Shown one piece after another: positions 53,846 to 62,302 of a stretch of DNA of 64,000 bases. Positions within the stretch are counted from its first letter, which is position 1. Each line of letters begins with the position of its first letter. Location of the stretch: NCBI RefSeq assembly GCF_017165765.1, contig NZ_JAFGZD010000002.1, forward strand, positions 367,383 through 431,382. Reading direction: 5' to 3'. The notes under the pieces were generated by a model. It made no database searches and had not been told where the DNA came from. It saw only the letters and a list, made by a program, of their open reading frames with translations. The stretch comes from Pseudomonas capsici. Lineage in GTDB: Bacteria > Pseudomonadota > Gammaproteobacteria > Pseudomonadales > Pseudomonadaceae. A program made the position numbers and the translations under genes.

Positions 53846-54982
53846 TCAAGCCGTAACCACTCTCTGTGGTCTTCCCAGACGTTTATTCAATTCCAGCCCA
53901 TTGGCCATCAGCACCATCAAACCAAGCCCGACCAGCGCGGTGGTGACTTGCATCGGCCAGGTATCGCCGGCCAGTGCGTTGGCCATATCGGCCAGGGGGG
54001 CGAGCAATACGCCCAGGCAGAAGACCTCCAGCGAGTAGCGTCCCATGCGGCAGGTCTGTTGTGCGGGCCAGTTGTCGAGCCAGGTATGGCGGGTCGGCAG
54101 CAGTTTGGCGACCACGTAGACCAGAGCCAGGAAGTGCACGAGCCGGGCAGGGGCCAGGTCGGTCTTGCTGATGGGGTAGAGGGCCTCCAGACCCAGGAGC
54201 GAAACCAGCTCGCCATGCAGTTCCGGCCATTTTTCGCTGAAGGTCAGCACGCCTGCGATCACCACATACATGGCGGCCAGCAAAAACAGCGGCTGTTGGT
54301 GCAATGAGCGTTGTTCGACCTTGGGGATGGCCGGTTTCGTGGTTTGCAATGCACAGGCACCGCCCAGTACGAACAGCAGTTGCCAGGCCACCGGGTTGAA
54401 ATACCAGACCCCGCCACCTTCGTAAGCGCGCAGGTTCCAGCCAAACAGCGGCACCATCAGGTACAGCGCAATGGACAGGCCCACTGCCAATTCAACCTTG
54501 CGCAGCATCAACGGCAGGATCAACGGCAGCGCCAGCAGCAGAAGGATGTAGAGCGGCAACGGGTCGGTCAGGTTGGGTTTGAAGCGCAGCAGCAATTCGT
54601 CGGCCAGCGCCTGCTGCGGATTGCCGACAAAGTATTCGAGGCCCATCTGTTGGACCATGTCGCGGGTTTCGACATGGTTGTTGGCCACGAAGACGATGCC
54701 CATCAACAGCGTCAGCAGAAAGATATGCACCACATACAAGACCCAGGTGCGGCGCAGGATGCGTACACAGGCTACCAGCATGCCATCGCGCCGGGCGATT
54801 CCCCCGTAAGCCAGGATCGCAGCGTAGCCAGCCAGAAAGACGAATATCTCCGCTGCATCGCTGAAGCCGAAATTGCGCACGGTCAGTTGTGCCAAGGGGT
54901 TGTCGGGCACGTGATCCCAGAAAATGAAGATCAGCGCCAAACCTCGAAAGAAGTCGATTCGATAATCGCGTCCGTTACTCAT
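53846..54982 (-). CDS. opgC: OpgC-like membrane acyltransferase
   Basis: A 378-residue protein with about ten helices, of the OpgC family (PF10129). Members transfer succinyl or other acyl groups to osmoregulated periplasmic glucans or similar polymers. The N-terminal RDYRIDFFRGLALIFIFWDHVPDNPLAQLT with the RGxxLxxIFxDH box and FVFLAGY at about residue 50 are typical. The start at 54982 is chosen because the family motif begins at about residue 5. An upstream frame adds 22 residues. The glucan synthesis genes opgGH are not in this window, so its substrate is uncertain. Confidence 0.85.
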   Translation of the reverse strand: MSNGRDYRIDFFRGLALIFIFWDHVPDNPLAQLTVRNFGFSDAAEIFVFLAGYAAILAYGGIARRDGMLVACVRILRRTWVLYVVHIFLLTLLMGIVFVANNHVETRDMVQQMGLEYFVGNPQQALADELLLRFKPNLTDPLPLYILLLLALPLILPLMLRKVELAVGLSIALYLMVPLFGWNLRAYEGGGVWYFNPVAWQLLFVLGGACALQTTKPAIPKVEQRSLHQQPLFLLAAMYVVIAGVLTFSEKWPELHGELVSLLGLEALYPISKTDLAPARLVHFLALVYVVAKLLPTRHTWLDNWPAQQTCRMGRYSLEVFCLGVLLAPLADMANALAGDTWPMQVTTALVGLGLMVLMANGLELNKRLGRPQRVVTA

Positions 54983-55144
54983 AACGGTGGGCTCTTGAAA
55001 GTTTGTCGATTGATTAAGGATCAACCGCAGTGGGTTGAGGTTCCGCACCGCCAGTCAGTGTCGGTCGGCGGCGCGGCAGGGTGGCGTTAATCAACGAGAA
55101 AAGCAAAAGCCGGGCTATTACAGAATGTCTCCGTTGCGGTCGGG

Positions 55145-56758
55145 TCAGTTGAGTTCGGCCGGCTCGAAGCTGTCCGAGCGTGCCATTCGCCACATCCGTG
55201 AATAGAAACTGTCGTCCTGTACGCCATTGAGCAACTGGCCCGGTTGCAGGAATACATGTGTCTGCGAGAACAGTTTGATTTCCGTCGCCGACATACGGCG
55301 AACCAGGTGCTTGGCCTCCAGTTGCGATGGCTGGTCAAGCCCGGCAGCCGCGAGCATTTCGGCCAGGGCCTTGAGGGTGTTGCGGTGGAAGTTGAAGACC
55401 CGCTGGGCCTTGTCCGGCACGACCAGGGCTCGTTGCCTCAGGGTGTCCTGTGTTGCAACGCCGGTCGGGCATTTATTGGTGTGGCAGCTTTGCGACTGGA
55501 TGCAGCCGATGGCGAACATGAACCCTCGCGCCGAGTTGGCCCAGTCGGCACCGATGGCCAGCACGCTGGCAATGTCGAAGGCGCTGACGATCTTGCCGCT
55601 GGCGCCGAGCCTGATCTTGTCCCGCAGGTTCAGGCCGACCAGGGTGTTGTGCACGAACAGCAGGCCTTCACGCATCGGTGAGCCTATATGGTCGGTGAAC
55701 TCCACAGGTGCGGCCCCTGTACCGCCTTCGGCACCGTCGATAACGATGAAGTCGGGGTAGATACCGGTTTCGAGCATGGCCTTGGCGATCCCCATGAACT
55801 CCCATGGATGGCCCAGGCAGAATTTGAAGCCTACCGGTTTGCCGCCAGACAACTCGCGCAGTTGAGCGATGAACTGCATCAATTCGCAAGGGGTGGAGAA
55901 GGCGCTGTGCCGGGACGGGGAAATGCAATCCTCACCCATGGGAATGCCGCGGGTATCGGCGATTTCCTGAGTGACCTTGTGTTTGGGCAGGATCCCGCCA
56001 TGGCCCGGTTTGGCACCCTGGCTCATCTTGATTTCGATCATGCGCACCTGCGGGTCACGGGCTTGTGCGGCGAAGCGCTCTGGATCGAAGCGACCATCTG
56101 CGCCACGGCAGCCGAAGTAACCGCTGCCCAGCTCCCAGGTCAGATCGCCGCCATGTTCCCGGTGATACGGGCTGATACTGCCTTCGCCAGTGTCATGGGC
56201 GAAGTTGCCCAGTTTGGCACCCTGATTCAAGGCCCGAATGGCATTGGCGCTGAGCGAACCAAAGCTCATCGCCGAGATATTGAAGATCGAGGCCGAATAC
56301 GGCTGGGTACATTGTGGACCACCGATCAGCACGCGAAACGAATTCGGGTCGCTCAGAGGGGCCGGGCGCATGGAGTGGCCGATGAACTCGAAGCCGGTTT
56401 CATAGACATCGATCAGCGTGCCGAAAGGCCGGTCGGCTGTTTCGTTCTTGGCCCGTGAATACACCAGCGAGCGCTGGGCGCGGGAAAAGGGCAGGGCGTC
56501 GCTGTCGGATTCCAGCAGGTATTGGCGAATCTCCGGGCGTATGGCTTCCACGGCATAACGGATATTGCCCAGGATCGGGTAGTTGCGACGTACCGAATGT
56601 GGGGATTGCAGCAGATCGATGATACCGACCACGCTCAGTACCGCGGTCAGCAAGGTAAATGGCCAAAGCCACTCGTGGTGCCAGAACGGCAGGCTGAACA
56701 GGGTGAACAGCACGCAAGCAACGAAGACTGCATAACGACTGAGTAGCGATAGGCTCAT
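55145..56758 (-). CDS. FMN-binding glutamate-synthase-family protein
   Basis: A 537-residue protein with two N-terminal helices (about 5-45) and a GltS-type alpha/beta barrel that binds FMN: ISAMSFGSLSANAIRALN, GHGGILPKHKVT, DGAEGGTGAAPVEF, GASGKIVSAFDIA. The Cys-rich CIQSQSCHTNKCPTG supplies three cysteines for an iron-sulfur cluster. It lacks the amidotransferase and central domains of full GOGAT, so it is a stand-alone synthase-like oxidoreductase of unknown substrate. The start at 56758 follows AAGGA. Terminators separate it from the upstream VioB-like locus, so cotranscription is not certain. Confidence 0.87.
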   Translation of the reverse strand: MSLSLLSRYAVFVACVLFTLFSLPFWHHEWLWPFTLLTAVLSVVGIIDLLQSPHSVRRNYPILGNIRYAVEAIRPEIRQYLLESDSDALPFSRAQRSLVYSRAKNETADRPFGTLIDVYETGFEFIGHSMRPAPLSDPNSFRVLIGGPQCTQPYSASIFNISAMSFGSLSANAIRALNQGAKLGNFAHDTGEGSISPYHREHGGDLTWELGSGYFGCRGADGRFDPERFAAQARDPQVRMIEIKMSQGAKPGHGGILPKHKVTQEIADTRGIPMGEDCISPSRHSAFSTPCELMQFIAQLRELSGGKPVGFKFCLGHPWEFMGIAKAMLETGIYPDFIVIDGAEGGTGAAPVEFTDHIGSPMREGLLFVHNTLVGLNLRDKIRLGASGKIVSAFDIASVLAIGADWANSARGFMFAIGCIQSQSCHTNKCPTGVATQDTLRQRALVVPDKAQRVFNFHRNTLKALAEMLAAAGLDQPSQLEAKHLVRRMSATEIKLFSQTHVFLQPGQLLNGVQDDSFYSRMWRMARSDSFEPAELN

Positions 56759-56886
56759 ATGGCATCCTTGGGCTGATAACGGTTCTCTACACATGCGCCC
56801 CGTCTTTTTGCTGCAGGACTGCATACATCGATGGTCGGCTGACGAGCCGTTGCATGAGAAATGTAGCAGGCAGGCGGTAAATGAAT

Positions 56887-56923
56887 AAGGGCGAAGGCCG
56901 CTGTCTTGCGGTTCTTCGCCCTT
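56887..56923 (-). terminator. Terminator of the VioB-like operon
   Basis: AAGGGCGAA (56887-56895) pairs with TTCGCCCTT (56915-56923), with an inner CCGC/GCGG pair, 14 bp after the stop of the ferritin-like gene. On the minus strand TTATTCATTT follows. It closes the split-VioB transcript. Confidence 0.8.
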
Positions 56924-56937
56924 GATCGAAGATATTG

Positions 56938-57978
56938 TCAGTTGGCGGGGTTGGTCGGCTGGTACTGGAACGTCGGGCCTGTGAAGATTGTTGGATCAGG
57001 TATGCCGGACATCATCGCCTTGGCCTGGCCCTTGAGCGACATCATCAGGCCCATCGCCGTATTCATCCGGTTCTGGCTCGAATCGCCGTTGAACATGGCA
57101 TGCAACGACTGGAGCAGACTGGTGTAGGTGTAGTTGAAATTGTCGTTGGCGAAGGATTGCACCGTGTTCGGCTTATAGGGGCCGGGGTCGGTAGCGACGG
57201 GGTAGACGCCCGTAGGATCGAAGTTTATCGCTGCACCGGCATAGGCATACTTATCCTCGGGGGCCGGACCGCCGTCGGGTGTTGCTATCAGTAGTTTGCC
57301 TTTCTGGATCTGCATGAAGCGATAGTAGTGCGCGTATCCTCCGCCTTCGACTTCAAGGGGGGAGGTTGATGTGCCTTCGCCCTGATCGATGATGGTTGTG
57401 ATGGCTTGCTGTGCTGTGGCGACATTGCTGACAACCACCGACCCCCACATCAGATCGGGGCCAACCTGATTGGGCGATGGATTGAGAAAGGCTCCGTCAC
57501 CCAGTTGCGCGATGGCGTCCGAAATGGCGGTATAGAACTGGCCAATGGTGACATCGGCTTGCGCCGCAAGCAGTTTGAAATCGAGCGCTTTTTCCGGTTC
57601 CTCGATCTGCAGGAAAGTCTGCAACTGTGTCTGTGAGAAGGGGGCCAGATGCACGGTCAGGTCCGATTGCACGCCGCCGGGCAGCGGGCCTGGATAGTTG
57701 GGGATAAAGCCCGGTGAGTCGATGACAGGCGAGCCGCCGAGGGCATTCATCACATTGCTCGCCAGTGTCATGTGCAGCATTTCTTCGATGACCACCGAGG
57801 AAATGATGGCGGAGATTTCCGCATTTTTGCTGGCATCGATCGAGTAGAGCGCATACAGATAAAGCGGGATGGTCGAGTGCTCCAGTTCGACAGCGGACTG
57901 AAGCGCATCCAGTACCTGTTGTACCGTGACGTTGGGGCCTTGCAGGCCCGCAATCATTGAGCGTTGCAGACGAATCAT
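56938..57978 (-). CDS. Ferritin-like diiron protein resembling the C-terminal domain of VioB
   Basis: A 346-residue protein of the ferritin-like family PF12902, the domain that in VioB, RebD and StaD makes iminophenylpyruvate-type dimers. Shared segments with Chromobacterium VioB, from memory, are the VELEHS..LYLYALYSI helix, IEEMLHMTLASNVMNALGG and DQGEG. The likely metal ligands are Glu33, Glu66, His69, Glu201 and His217. It has no N-terminal VioB part; that half is the separate gene 4 bp upstream. Its ribosome binding site AAGGGG overlaps the upstream stop, so the two are coupled. The substrate is unknown. Confidence 0.82.
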   Translation of the reverse strand: MIRLQRSMIAGLQGPNVTVQQVLDALQSAVELEHSTIPLYLYALYSIDASKNAEISAIISSVVIEEMLHMTLASNVMNALGGSPVIDSPGFIPNYPGPLPGGVQSDLTVHLAPFSQTQLQTFLQIEEPEKALDFKLLAAQADVTIGQFYTAISDAIAQLGDGAFLNPSPNQVGPDLMWGSVVVSNVATAQQAITTIIDQGEGTSTSPLEVEGGGYAHYYRFMQIQKGKLLIATPDGGPAPEDKYAYAGAAINFDPTGVYPVATDPGPYKPNTVQSFANDNFNYTYTSLLQSLHAMFNGDSSQNRMNTAMGLMMSLKGQAKAMMSGIPDPTIFTGPTFQYQPTNPAN

Positions 57979-57982
57979 GGCA

Positions 57983-59899
57983 TTACCCCTTTGCTGGCTG
58001 GGTCTGGTTGATCAGGCGACGGGCAATTGCCGCGGCTTTGCCTCCTCGCGCTGCACTGGCTGGCGCACTGCCTGTTGGAGCCGCAGCCTGGGTGGCCGCA
58101 TCGACTTGAGGTGCCGCCCTGGTGGCTGTTTTCGTTCCGGGCAAGGGATTCTTGAGCCAGGCAAGAATGGCCTGACGCTTGGCGGGAGACAGGTCCCGGG
58201 TCACCGGCATCGAGTTGGCGTCTTGGATATCCAGGCTGAACGCGAGGGTCAGTAATCCGGCGGTTTTCACCACCGAATCGAAATCCGCCATGTTCAGGAA
58301 GCGCAGCATCACCGGGTAGAGGTTGGCGTATTGCTGGAAGATCGGCTGGATATCATCCCAGGTTGGTGATGCAGGAATGGTGTAGCCGCTCCAGAGTAGA
58401 AAACTGATGAAGTCCCACTGGTTGACGGGGCCTGCGTTCATGCCCACTTCAGTGAATACCGGTCGGATGCCATAGACCTGGCCATCGATTGAGGAACTGC
58501 TGTTTTTGAAACGGCGAGGTATTCCCGGATCGTATGTGCTGAGTGACAAGACGGCTTTTCCGCTGGCGTCGGTTACTGCTGTTGAGGCGAAGTGCAGGGC
58601 GTTTTCTGGAGTCGCCACCGGCGGGGAAGCCATGACATAAGGAGGGGCGTCAGGTGTTGGTTGCAATTGCGAGGCGTCAAGCATGAATGACACCGAAATC
58701 CCTGCCAATGGCAGGCCATACTGCGTTGCGTAGACAGGGATATCGACTTTTTCGTCTGGGCTCAGACGATAGACAAATTTGTCGGCACGTATAAACGCTG
58801 CATTTGTCCATTCATTAATGATGATGCCCTGGTTGCCCGACAGGAGCAGCACATTTGTCTGGGCAGCCTGAAGCTGTTGCACCGACAGCGGTAGTACTAC
58901 GATGCCTGCAGTCTTTGCATACCAGTCGGGGTTGCTGGAATAGCCACCACTTCCCTGAGAGGCAATGGTTCCGAGAGGAATGATGGAGCACCCCGGACCT
59001 GTGGTTTTCAGGCTCGGCTCATAAGCGCCGAGCTGCAGATCTCCGAGATCGTTAAGGCCTGCACCCGGAGCTGTTGTAGAGATTGCATTGCCCAGGTCGA
59101 GGTAAATGCAACTTGCTTCTGTATCGATGACAGCGGCAAAGAAGTTGATACCGCCAATGGGAGTGAAGAAGTTTCCCTGAGGTGAAACCGCTGCCATGAA
59201 GTGGCGGCCAAGCACCAGATGTCGAGGCTCCTTTTCCAGATAAGGCCCTATCGTGCCTACGATTCGACCGCACATGAAGTCTGGCGATGTATTGTCCATG
59301 TTCAGGCCGTCAACATTGAACTTGATCGACAACTGTCCTGTAGCCTGGGCGGCCTGTTTCAACTGGCTCAGAAATGCAGAGTGAGAAACATCACCCCATT
59401 GCAGATTGTGCAATATCGATTGATACATCGCGCCTGCACCGATGTCTCCTGAACCCGAACCGGTTGCGCGATCCCATATATCGATGAAGGCAGCAGGCAG
59501 GAATTGCCCGCTAAAAAGCGTGTCGCCGTTGAGGTCTGCGATTCGTACCTCCAGGCCCCATATTTCCGATACCAGTTGTTGTTCTGGATCGAGGTCGACC
59601 ATCTTGGCGGGCACCCGACCGTTGGAGTCGGCAATGATGTAGCGCAGTACGGGATCTGACGGAGTCACTGCACCCGCCGGGGTCCAGGCTGAGTTGATGG
59701 TACAGCCCAGTAAACGGAAGGCTGCGTCCCCCTGCGGATTGAACCACCCGTTAGGCGGCTTCATATGCGGGCCTTCCAGTTTTTGATAGCTGGATTTGAA
59801 CGCATCGTTGTCATAGTGGCCGGCGTCATTATTCACCGTCGACACATTGGCTTGGAATTTCCCGGAAAAGTGAAGCCTGAGGGAGTTCAGATAACTCAC
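57983..59899 (-). CDS. Protein resembling the N-terminal part of VioB, encoded separately
   Basis: A 638-residue protein. The start SYLNSLRLHFSGKFQANVST resembles the start of VioB, ILDFPRIHFRGWARVNAPTA, from memory. The segment before the tail (YANLYPVMLRFLN..SPAKRQAILAWLKN) resembles the VioB stretch just before its ferritin-like domain. An Ig-like domain is likely at about residues 390-490. The last 60 residues are Ala/Thr/Pro-rich and basic. Its size plus the downstream 346 gives 984 residues, near the 998 of VioB. The GTG start at 59899 has a perfect AAGGAGGT seven bases upstream. Catalytic role unknown. Confidence 0.75.
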   Translation of the reverse strand: MSYLNSLRLHFSGKFQANVSTVNNDAGHYDNDAFKSSYQKLEGPHMKPPNGWFNPQGDAAFRLLGCTINSAWTPAGAVTPSDPVLRYIIADSNGRVPAKMVDLDPEQQLVSEIWGLEVRIADLNGDTLFSGQFLPAAFIDIWDRATGSGSGDIGAGAMYQSILHNLQWGDVSHSAFLSQLKQAAQATGQLSIKFNVDGLNMDNTSPDFMCGRIVGTIGPYLEKEPRHLVLGRHFMAAVSPQGNFFTPIGGINFFAAVIDTEASCIYLDLGNAISTTAPGAGLNDLGDLQLGAYEPSLKTTGPGCSIIPLGTIASQGSGGYSSNPDWYAKTAGIVVLPLSVQQLQAAQTNVLLLSGNQGIIINEWTNAAFIRADKFVYRLSPDEKVDIPVYATQYGLPLAGISVSFMLDASQLQPTPDAPPYVMASPPVATPENALHFASTAVTDASGKAVLSLSTYDPGIPRRFKNSSSSIDGQVYGIRPVFTEVGMNAGPVNQWDFISFLLWSGYTIPASPTWDDIQPIFQQYANLYPVMLRFLNMADFDSVVKTAGLLTLAFSLDIQDANSMPVTRDLSPAKRQAILAWLKNPLPGTKTATRAAPQVDAATQAAAPTGSAPASAARGGKAAAIARRLINQTQPAKG

Positions 59900-59970
59900 G
59901 TCGAATACCTCCTTGTTGCGTCCATGTTGCGAAAGGGTGTGTCCGTGCTGCGTCCTGCCAGAAAGCGTGT

Positions 59971-60718
59971 TCAGGTGTTGAAGGGTTCGATGAGGCCGAC
60001 CGGATTGCCTTCCGGGTCCTTGAACATCGCGAAGCGGTAGCCATCGATTGCGGCTGGCGGCATCAATGCCGATCCGCCAGCCGCAAGCGCAGCTTCAAGC
60101 ACCGGCTCCAGCGCATCGACCAGCAGATAGAAGTTATGCCCTGGCTCGAAGCCGGGAATGGCGGGATCGGCCTGGCCTATCCCGCCCAGCAGCGGCGGAA
60201 TACCTGCCGGGAAGTGGATATAGGAAAAACCGCCCGTTCCGGTCTGATACTGCCAGCCGAACACTTGTCGATAGAAAGCCCTGGCTGCTGCCGAATCCCT
60301 GGCGATGATTTCAAACATCACTGCCGGATGCCGATTGCTGGCCACTTCTGTTTCTTCAAGGCTGCGCCCGGAAAAGCCGGCCAGCGTGTCGAGAAATTGC
60401 ACGGTGGTATAGGGCTTGCCGTTCGACGATACGAAGCAGTGGCCGTGCTGCGCGACGAAGTCGGTGAAGAGCGGCCCGTTCACATGGGCGAGAAACGCAT
60501 CCGGGGCTTGCATACGTCTCGAAGAACAACACGAGCAATGGATCAGGTGGCGGTAGCGATTGCAGGCGGGCATCGGCGCCGAAGGGCGTGTGGACCAGAT
60601 AGGTGAGGGTACCGGGCTCGCTGGCTTGTACGTCGAGGGCAAGTTGCATCAAGGCCTGGCGTGCTTCCATTTCCTGGCCAGGCTGGATGAACCACTGCGA
60701 AGTCAGACTGATCGGCAT
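59971..60718 (-). pseudogene. ABM-VOC fusion gene with a +1 frameshift
   Basis: Two overlapping frames together encode a 248-residue protein. Residues 1-115 are an antibiotic-biosynthesis-monooxygenase domain (SLTSQWFIQPGQEMEARQAL, LFFETYASPDAFLAHV), and 128-245 a VOC/glyoxalase domain (VMFEIIARDSAAARAFYRQVF..MFKDPEGNPVGLIEPF). The frame breaks in the G4 run at 60503-60506; removing one base gives one continuous protein. A perfect AGGAGG site precedes the ATG at 60718. It may be a true pseudogene, a phase-variable tract, a recoding site or a sequencing error. It is the first gene before the VioB-like pair, on the same strand. Confidence 0.85.
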
Positions 60719-61181
60719 ATTTCCTCCTTGAATATAAACAGTTAGCGTTCAGGCACGGCGATACAGAGTGCTTCACTCTTCAGATGTCTCTATATGCATA
60801 CTGTTTTACGAGGGGCCGTCCAGTCACAGGCAAGCGGAAACCTGAACGTCGAGGCCGTGGCATTGCAAGTCAAAGAGTGTTCACTGCAATAAAGGCAAAA
60901 TGCCAAGTAGTTGTGTTACCTATGAAAATTTCCAATGCCTGTGATTTGAAAAGGCAGTTTCAAGGTAGATGACTTCATGGTTAATGCCACAGTGTTAATG
61001 AAAAATATATTTATCGAACGGGGCGCTTCGATATAAACATCATGCGGAAAAAATAAGGAATGTTTCTCATTTTCAACGGGGTTTTATAGCTGTCTTCCTG
61101 GCGCTTATAAAGTGCATGATTATTGAGGTTGCTGTTCTCCCTGCAACGACCTGATAACTATCAAGTTGTGAGTTCAGCGTT
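60719..61181. other. AT-rich intergenic region upstream of the VioB-like locus
   Basis: A gap of 463 bp, with no supported gene and low GC at 60960-61130. It should contain the promoter of the ABM-VOC/VioB-like transcript. A 62-codon open frame on the plus strand lacks a ribosome binding site and family resemblance. No regulator gene is adjacent. Confidence 0.5.
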
Positions 61182-61547
61182 TCAACTTTCCAATACCCAC
61201 GGTTTGATATGCCGAAGCCGTTCGGCCATTGCATAGACATCTTCCCGTCCTTCCAGACTGGTCCAGCGAAGATGCTGAATCAAGGCCTGCTCCTTGGGGT
61301 TGAGCGCAACGAAGCCCAACTCATCTGCCTTGCGCATGAAGCTGTCGCGTGGTTCTGCGGGAGTGCTGGCAGCAATCACTTCCTGCAAGGCGCTTTGCAG
61401 CATCGAGACATAACCCACCAGCATCGAGGGGTTACACAGCACATCGGTCTTGTTGACGTAACCATCGAGCAGGCGCAGCGAGTCGCGGGCTTCGATCAGG
61501 CGCTCGTAAGCGGAATGAGGAAGGTCATAGTGGGTGATATCAGGCAT
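61182..61547 (-). CDS. Small hypothetical protein, 121 residues
   Basis: I do not recognise this family. The 121-residue protein is soluble and mainly helical: SAYERLIEARDSLRLLDGYV, GYVSMLQSALQEVIAAST and MAERLRHIKPWVLES at the end. One cysteine is present (DVLCNPS). AGGA lies just before the ATG at 61547. Divergent from it lies rpmE2, and the intervening 321 bp contain a Zur-type palindrome, so a zinc-limitation link is possible but unproven. Confidence 0.7.
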   Translation of the reverse strand: MPDITHYDLPHSAYERLIEARDSLRLLDGYVNKTDVLCNPSMLVGYVSMLQSALQEVIAASTPAEPRDSFMRKADELGFVALNPKEQALIQHLRWTSLEGREDVYAMAERLRHIKPWVLES

Positions 61548-61868
61548 GAGAAATCCTACTGACTTGTTATTTCATCCGCAGTCCAAGACCGATCGGTGGA
61601 CGGATCCGTGCGGCTGTGAGTAGTAGGCGCTGGCGTGCCCACGGCTCGCCCTTGACTGGATGCCGTGCCGGCGGGCGTGCTTTCCTGGCTACCAGTAAGC
61701 CGGGAGACCCATCCCGGGCCGCTGATTTGGCAGAGGCGGGGCGAACCATAGCTTCAAGCGCCAGCCCGATCAAGTTCAGGGGGGACCAGCAAACAGCATT
61801 GATTATCATTAATGAGGATTGATATGTTATGCTATAACAATTCTATAGCGACTTACCCGGAGCCCCCC
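61548..61868. other. Divergent region between the 121-residue gene and rpmE2
   Basis: A gap of 321 bp. The rpmE2-near end is AT-rich and holds the Zur-type operator (61825-61839), and next to it ATTATCATTAAT, which weakly resembles a Fur box. The rest is GC-rich. An 80-codon frame on the minus strand (61567-61809) has no ribosome binding site and an Arg/Pro-rich product. It is left as doubtful. Confidence 0.5.
61825..61839. promoter_or_regulatory. Strong Zur-type operator before rpmE2
   Basis: TGTTATGCTATAACA is a near-perfect palindrome and matches the Zur box GTTATAGTATAAC at 11 of 13 positions. It lies 29 bp before the rpmE2 start, where it can block transcription when zinc is plentiful. 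Confidence 0.85.
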
Positions 61869-62147
61869 ATGAAACCCGATATCCATCCTGCCTATCGCAC
61901 CGTGCTGTTCCACGACACGGCTGCCGACGTGTATTTCCTGATCGGTTCCACAGTCGATACCGATCGCACGCAACAGCATACCGACGGCAATACCTATCCT
62001 TACGTGGCGCTCGACGTGTCCAGTGCCTCGCACCCGATGTATACCGGCCAGCAACGCAAGACCACCACCGAAGGCCGTATCGCGGGCTTCAACAAGCGCT
62101 TTGCAGGCTTCAGTTCCGGCAGCAAGACGGGCACCCCGTCCGCTTGA
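61869..62147 (+). CDS. rpmE2: Zinc-independent ribosomal protein L31 type B
   Basis: A 92-residue paralogue of L31 (RpmE2/YkgM type). It has [19 protein letters not shown], the F.IGSTV strand and [22 protein letters not shown]. No cysteine is present, so the zinc ribbon of standard L31 is missing and the protein can replace it when zinc is scarce, freeing zinc. The upstream Zur operator fits this. The start at 61869 has CGGAG upstream; an in-frame ATG at 61812 lies before the operator. Confidence 0.95.
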   Translation: MKPDIHPAYRTVLFHDTAADVYFLIGSTVDTDRTQQHTDGNTYPYVALDVSSASHPMYTGQQRKTTTEGRIAGFNKRFAGFSSGSKTGTPSA

Positions 62148-62160
62148 TGCGTGTGCCCAT

Positions 62161-62211
62161 TCCCCGATTCCGGGCGATCTGTGCAGGATTGTCCGGATCG
62201 GGGATTTTTTT
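62161..62211 (+). terminator. Rho-independent terminator after rpmE2
   Basis: TCCCCGAT (62161-62168) pairs with ATCGGGGA (62197-62204), with further TCCGG/CCGG pairing inside, followed by seven T. It lies 14 bp after the rpmE2 stop. Confidence 0.88.
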
Positions 62212-62302
62212 GTCTGCTTTTCGGACATGCGACCACTGAGCCTCTGGACTAATGCCGGGCATTGCTTTTATCTTCGCGGCCTGAAAAACAGGAGTACCCG
62301 CG

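Noticed and set aside
60784..60972. A 62-codon plus-strand frame in the AT-rich gap
   Set aside because: No ribosome binding site, no resemblance to known proteins, atypical composition.
61567..61809. An 80-codon minus-strand frame between the 121-residue gene and rpmE2
   Set aside because: Arg/Pro-rich product, start without a ribosome binding site. Kept only as doubtful in the intergenic note.
61801..61818. Fur box next to the rpmE2 Zur operator
   Set aside because: Only about 12 of 19 consensus positions match by eye. The Zur palindrome explains the regulation better.
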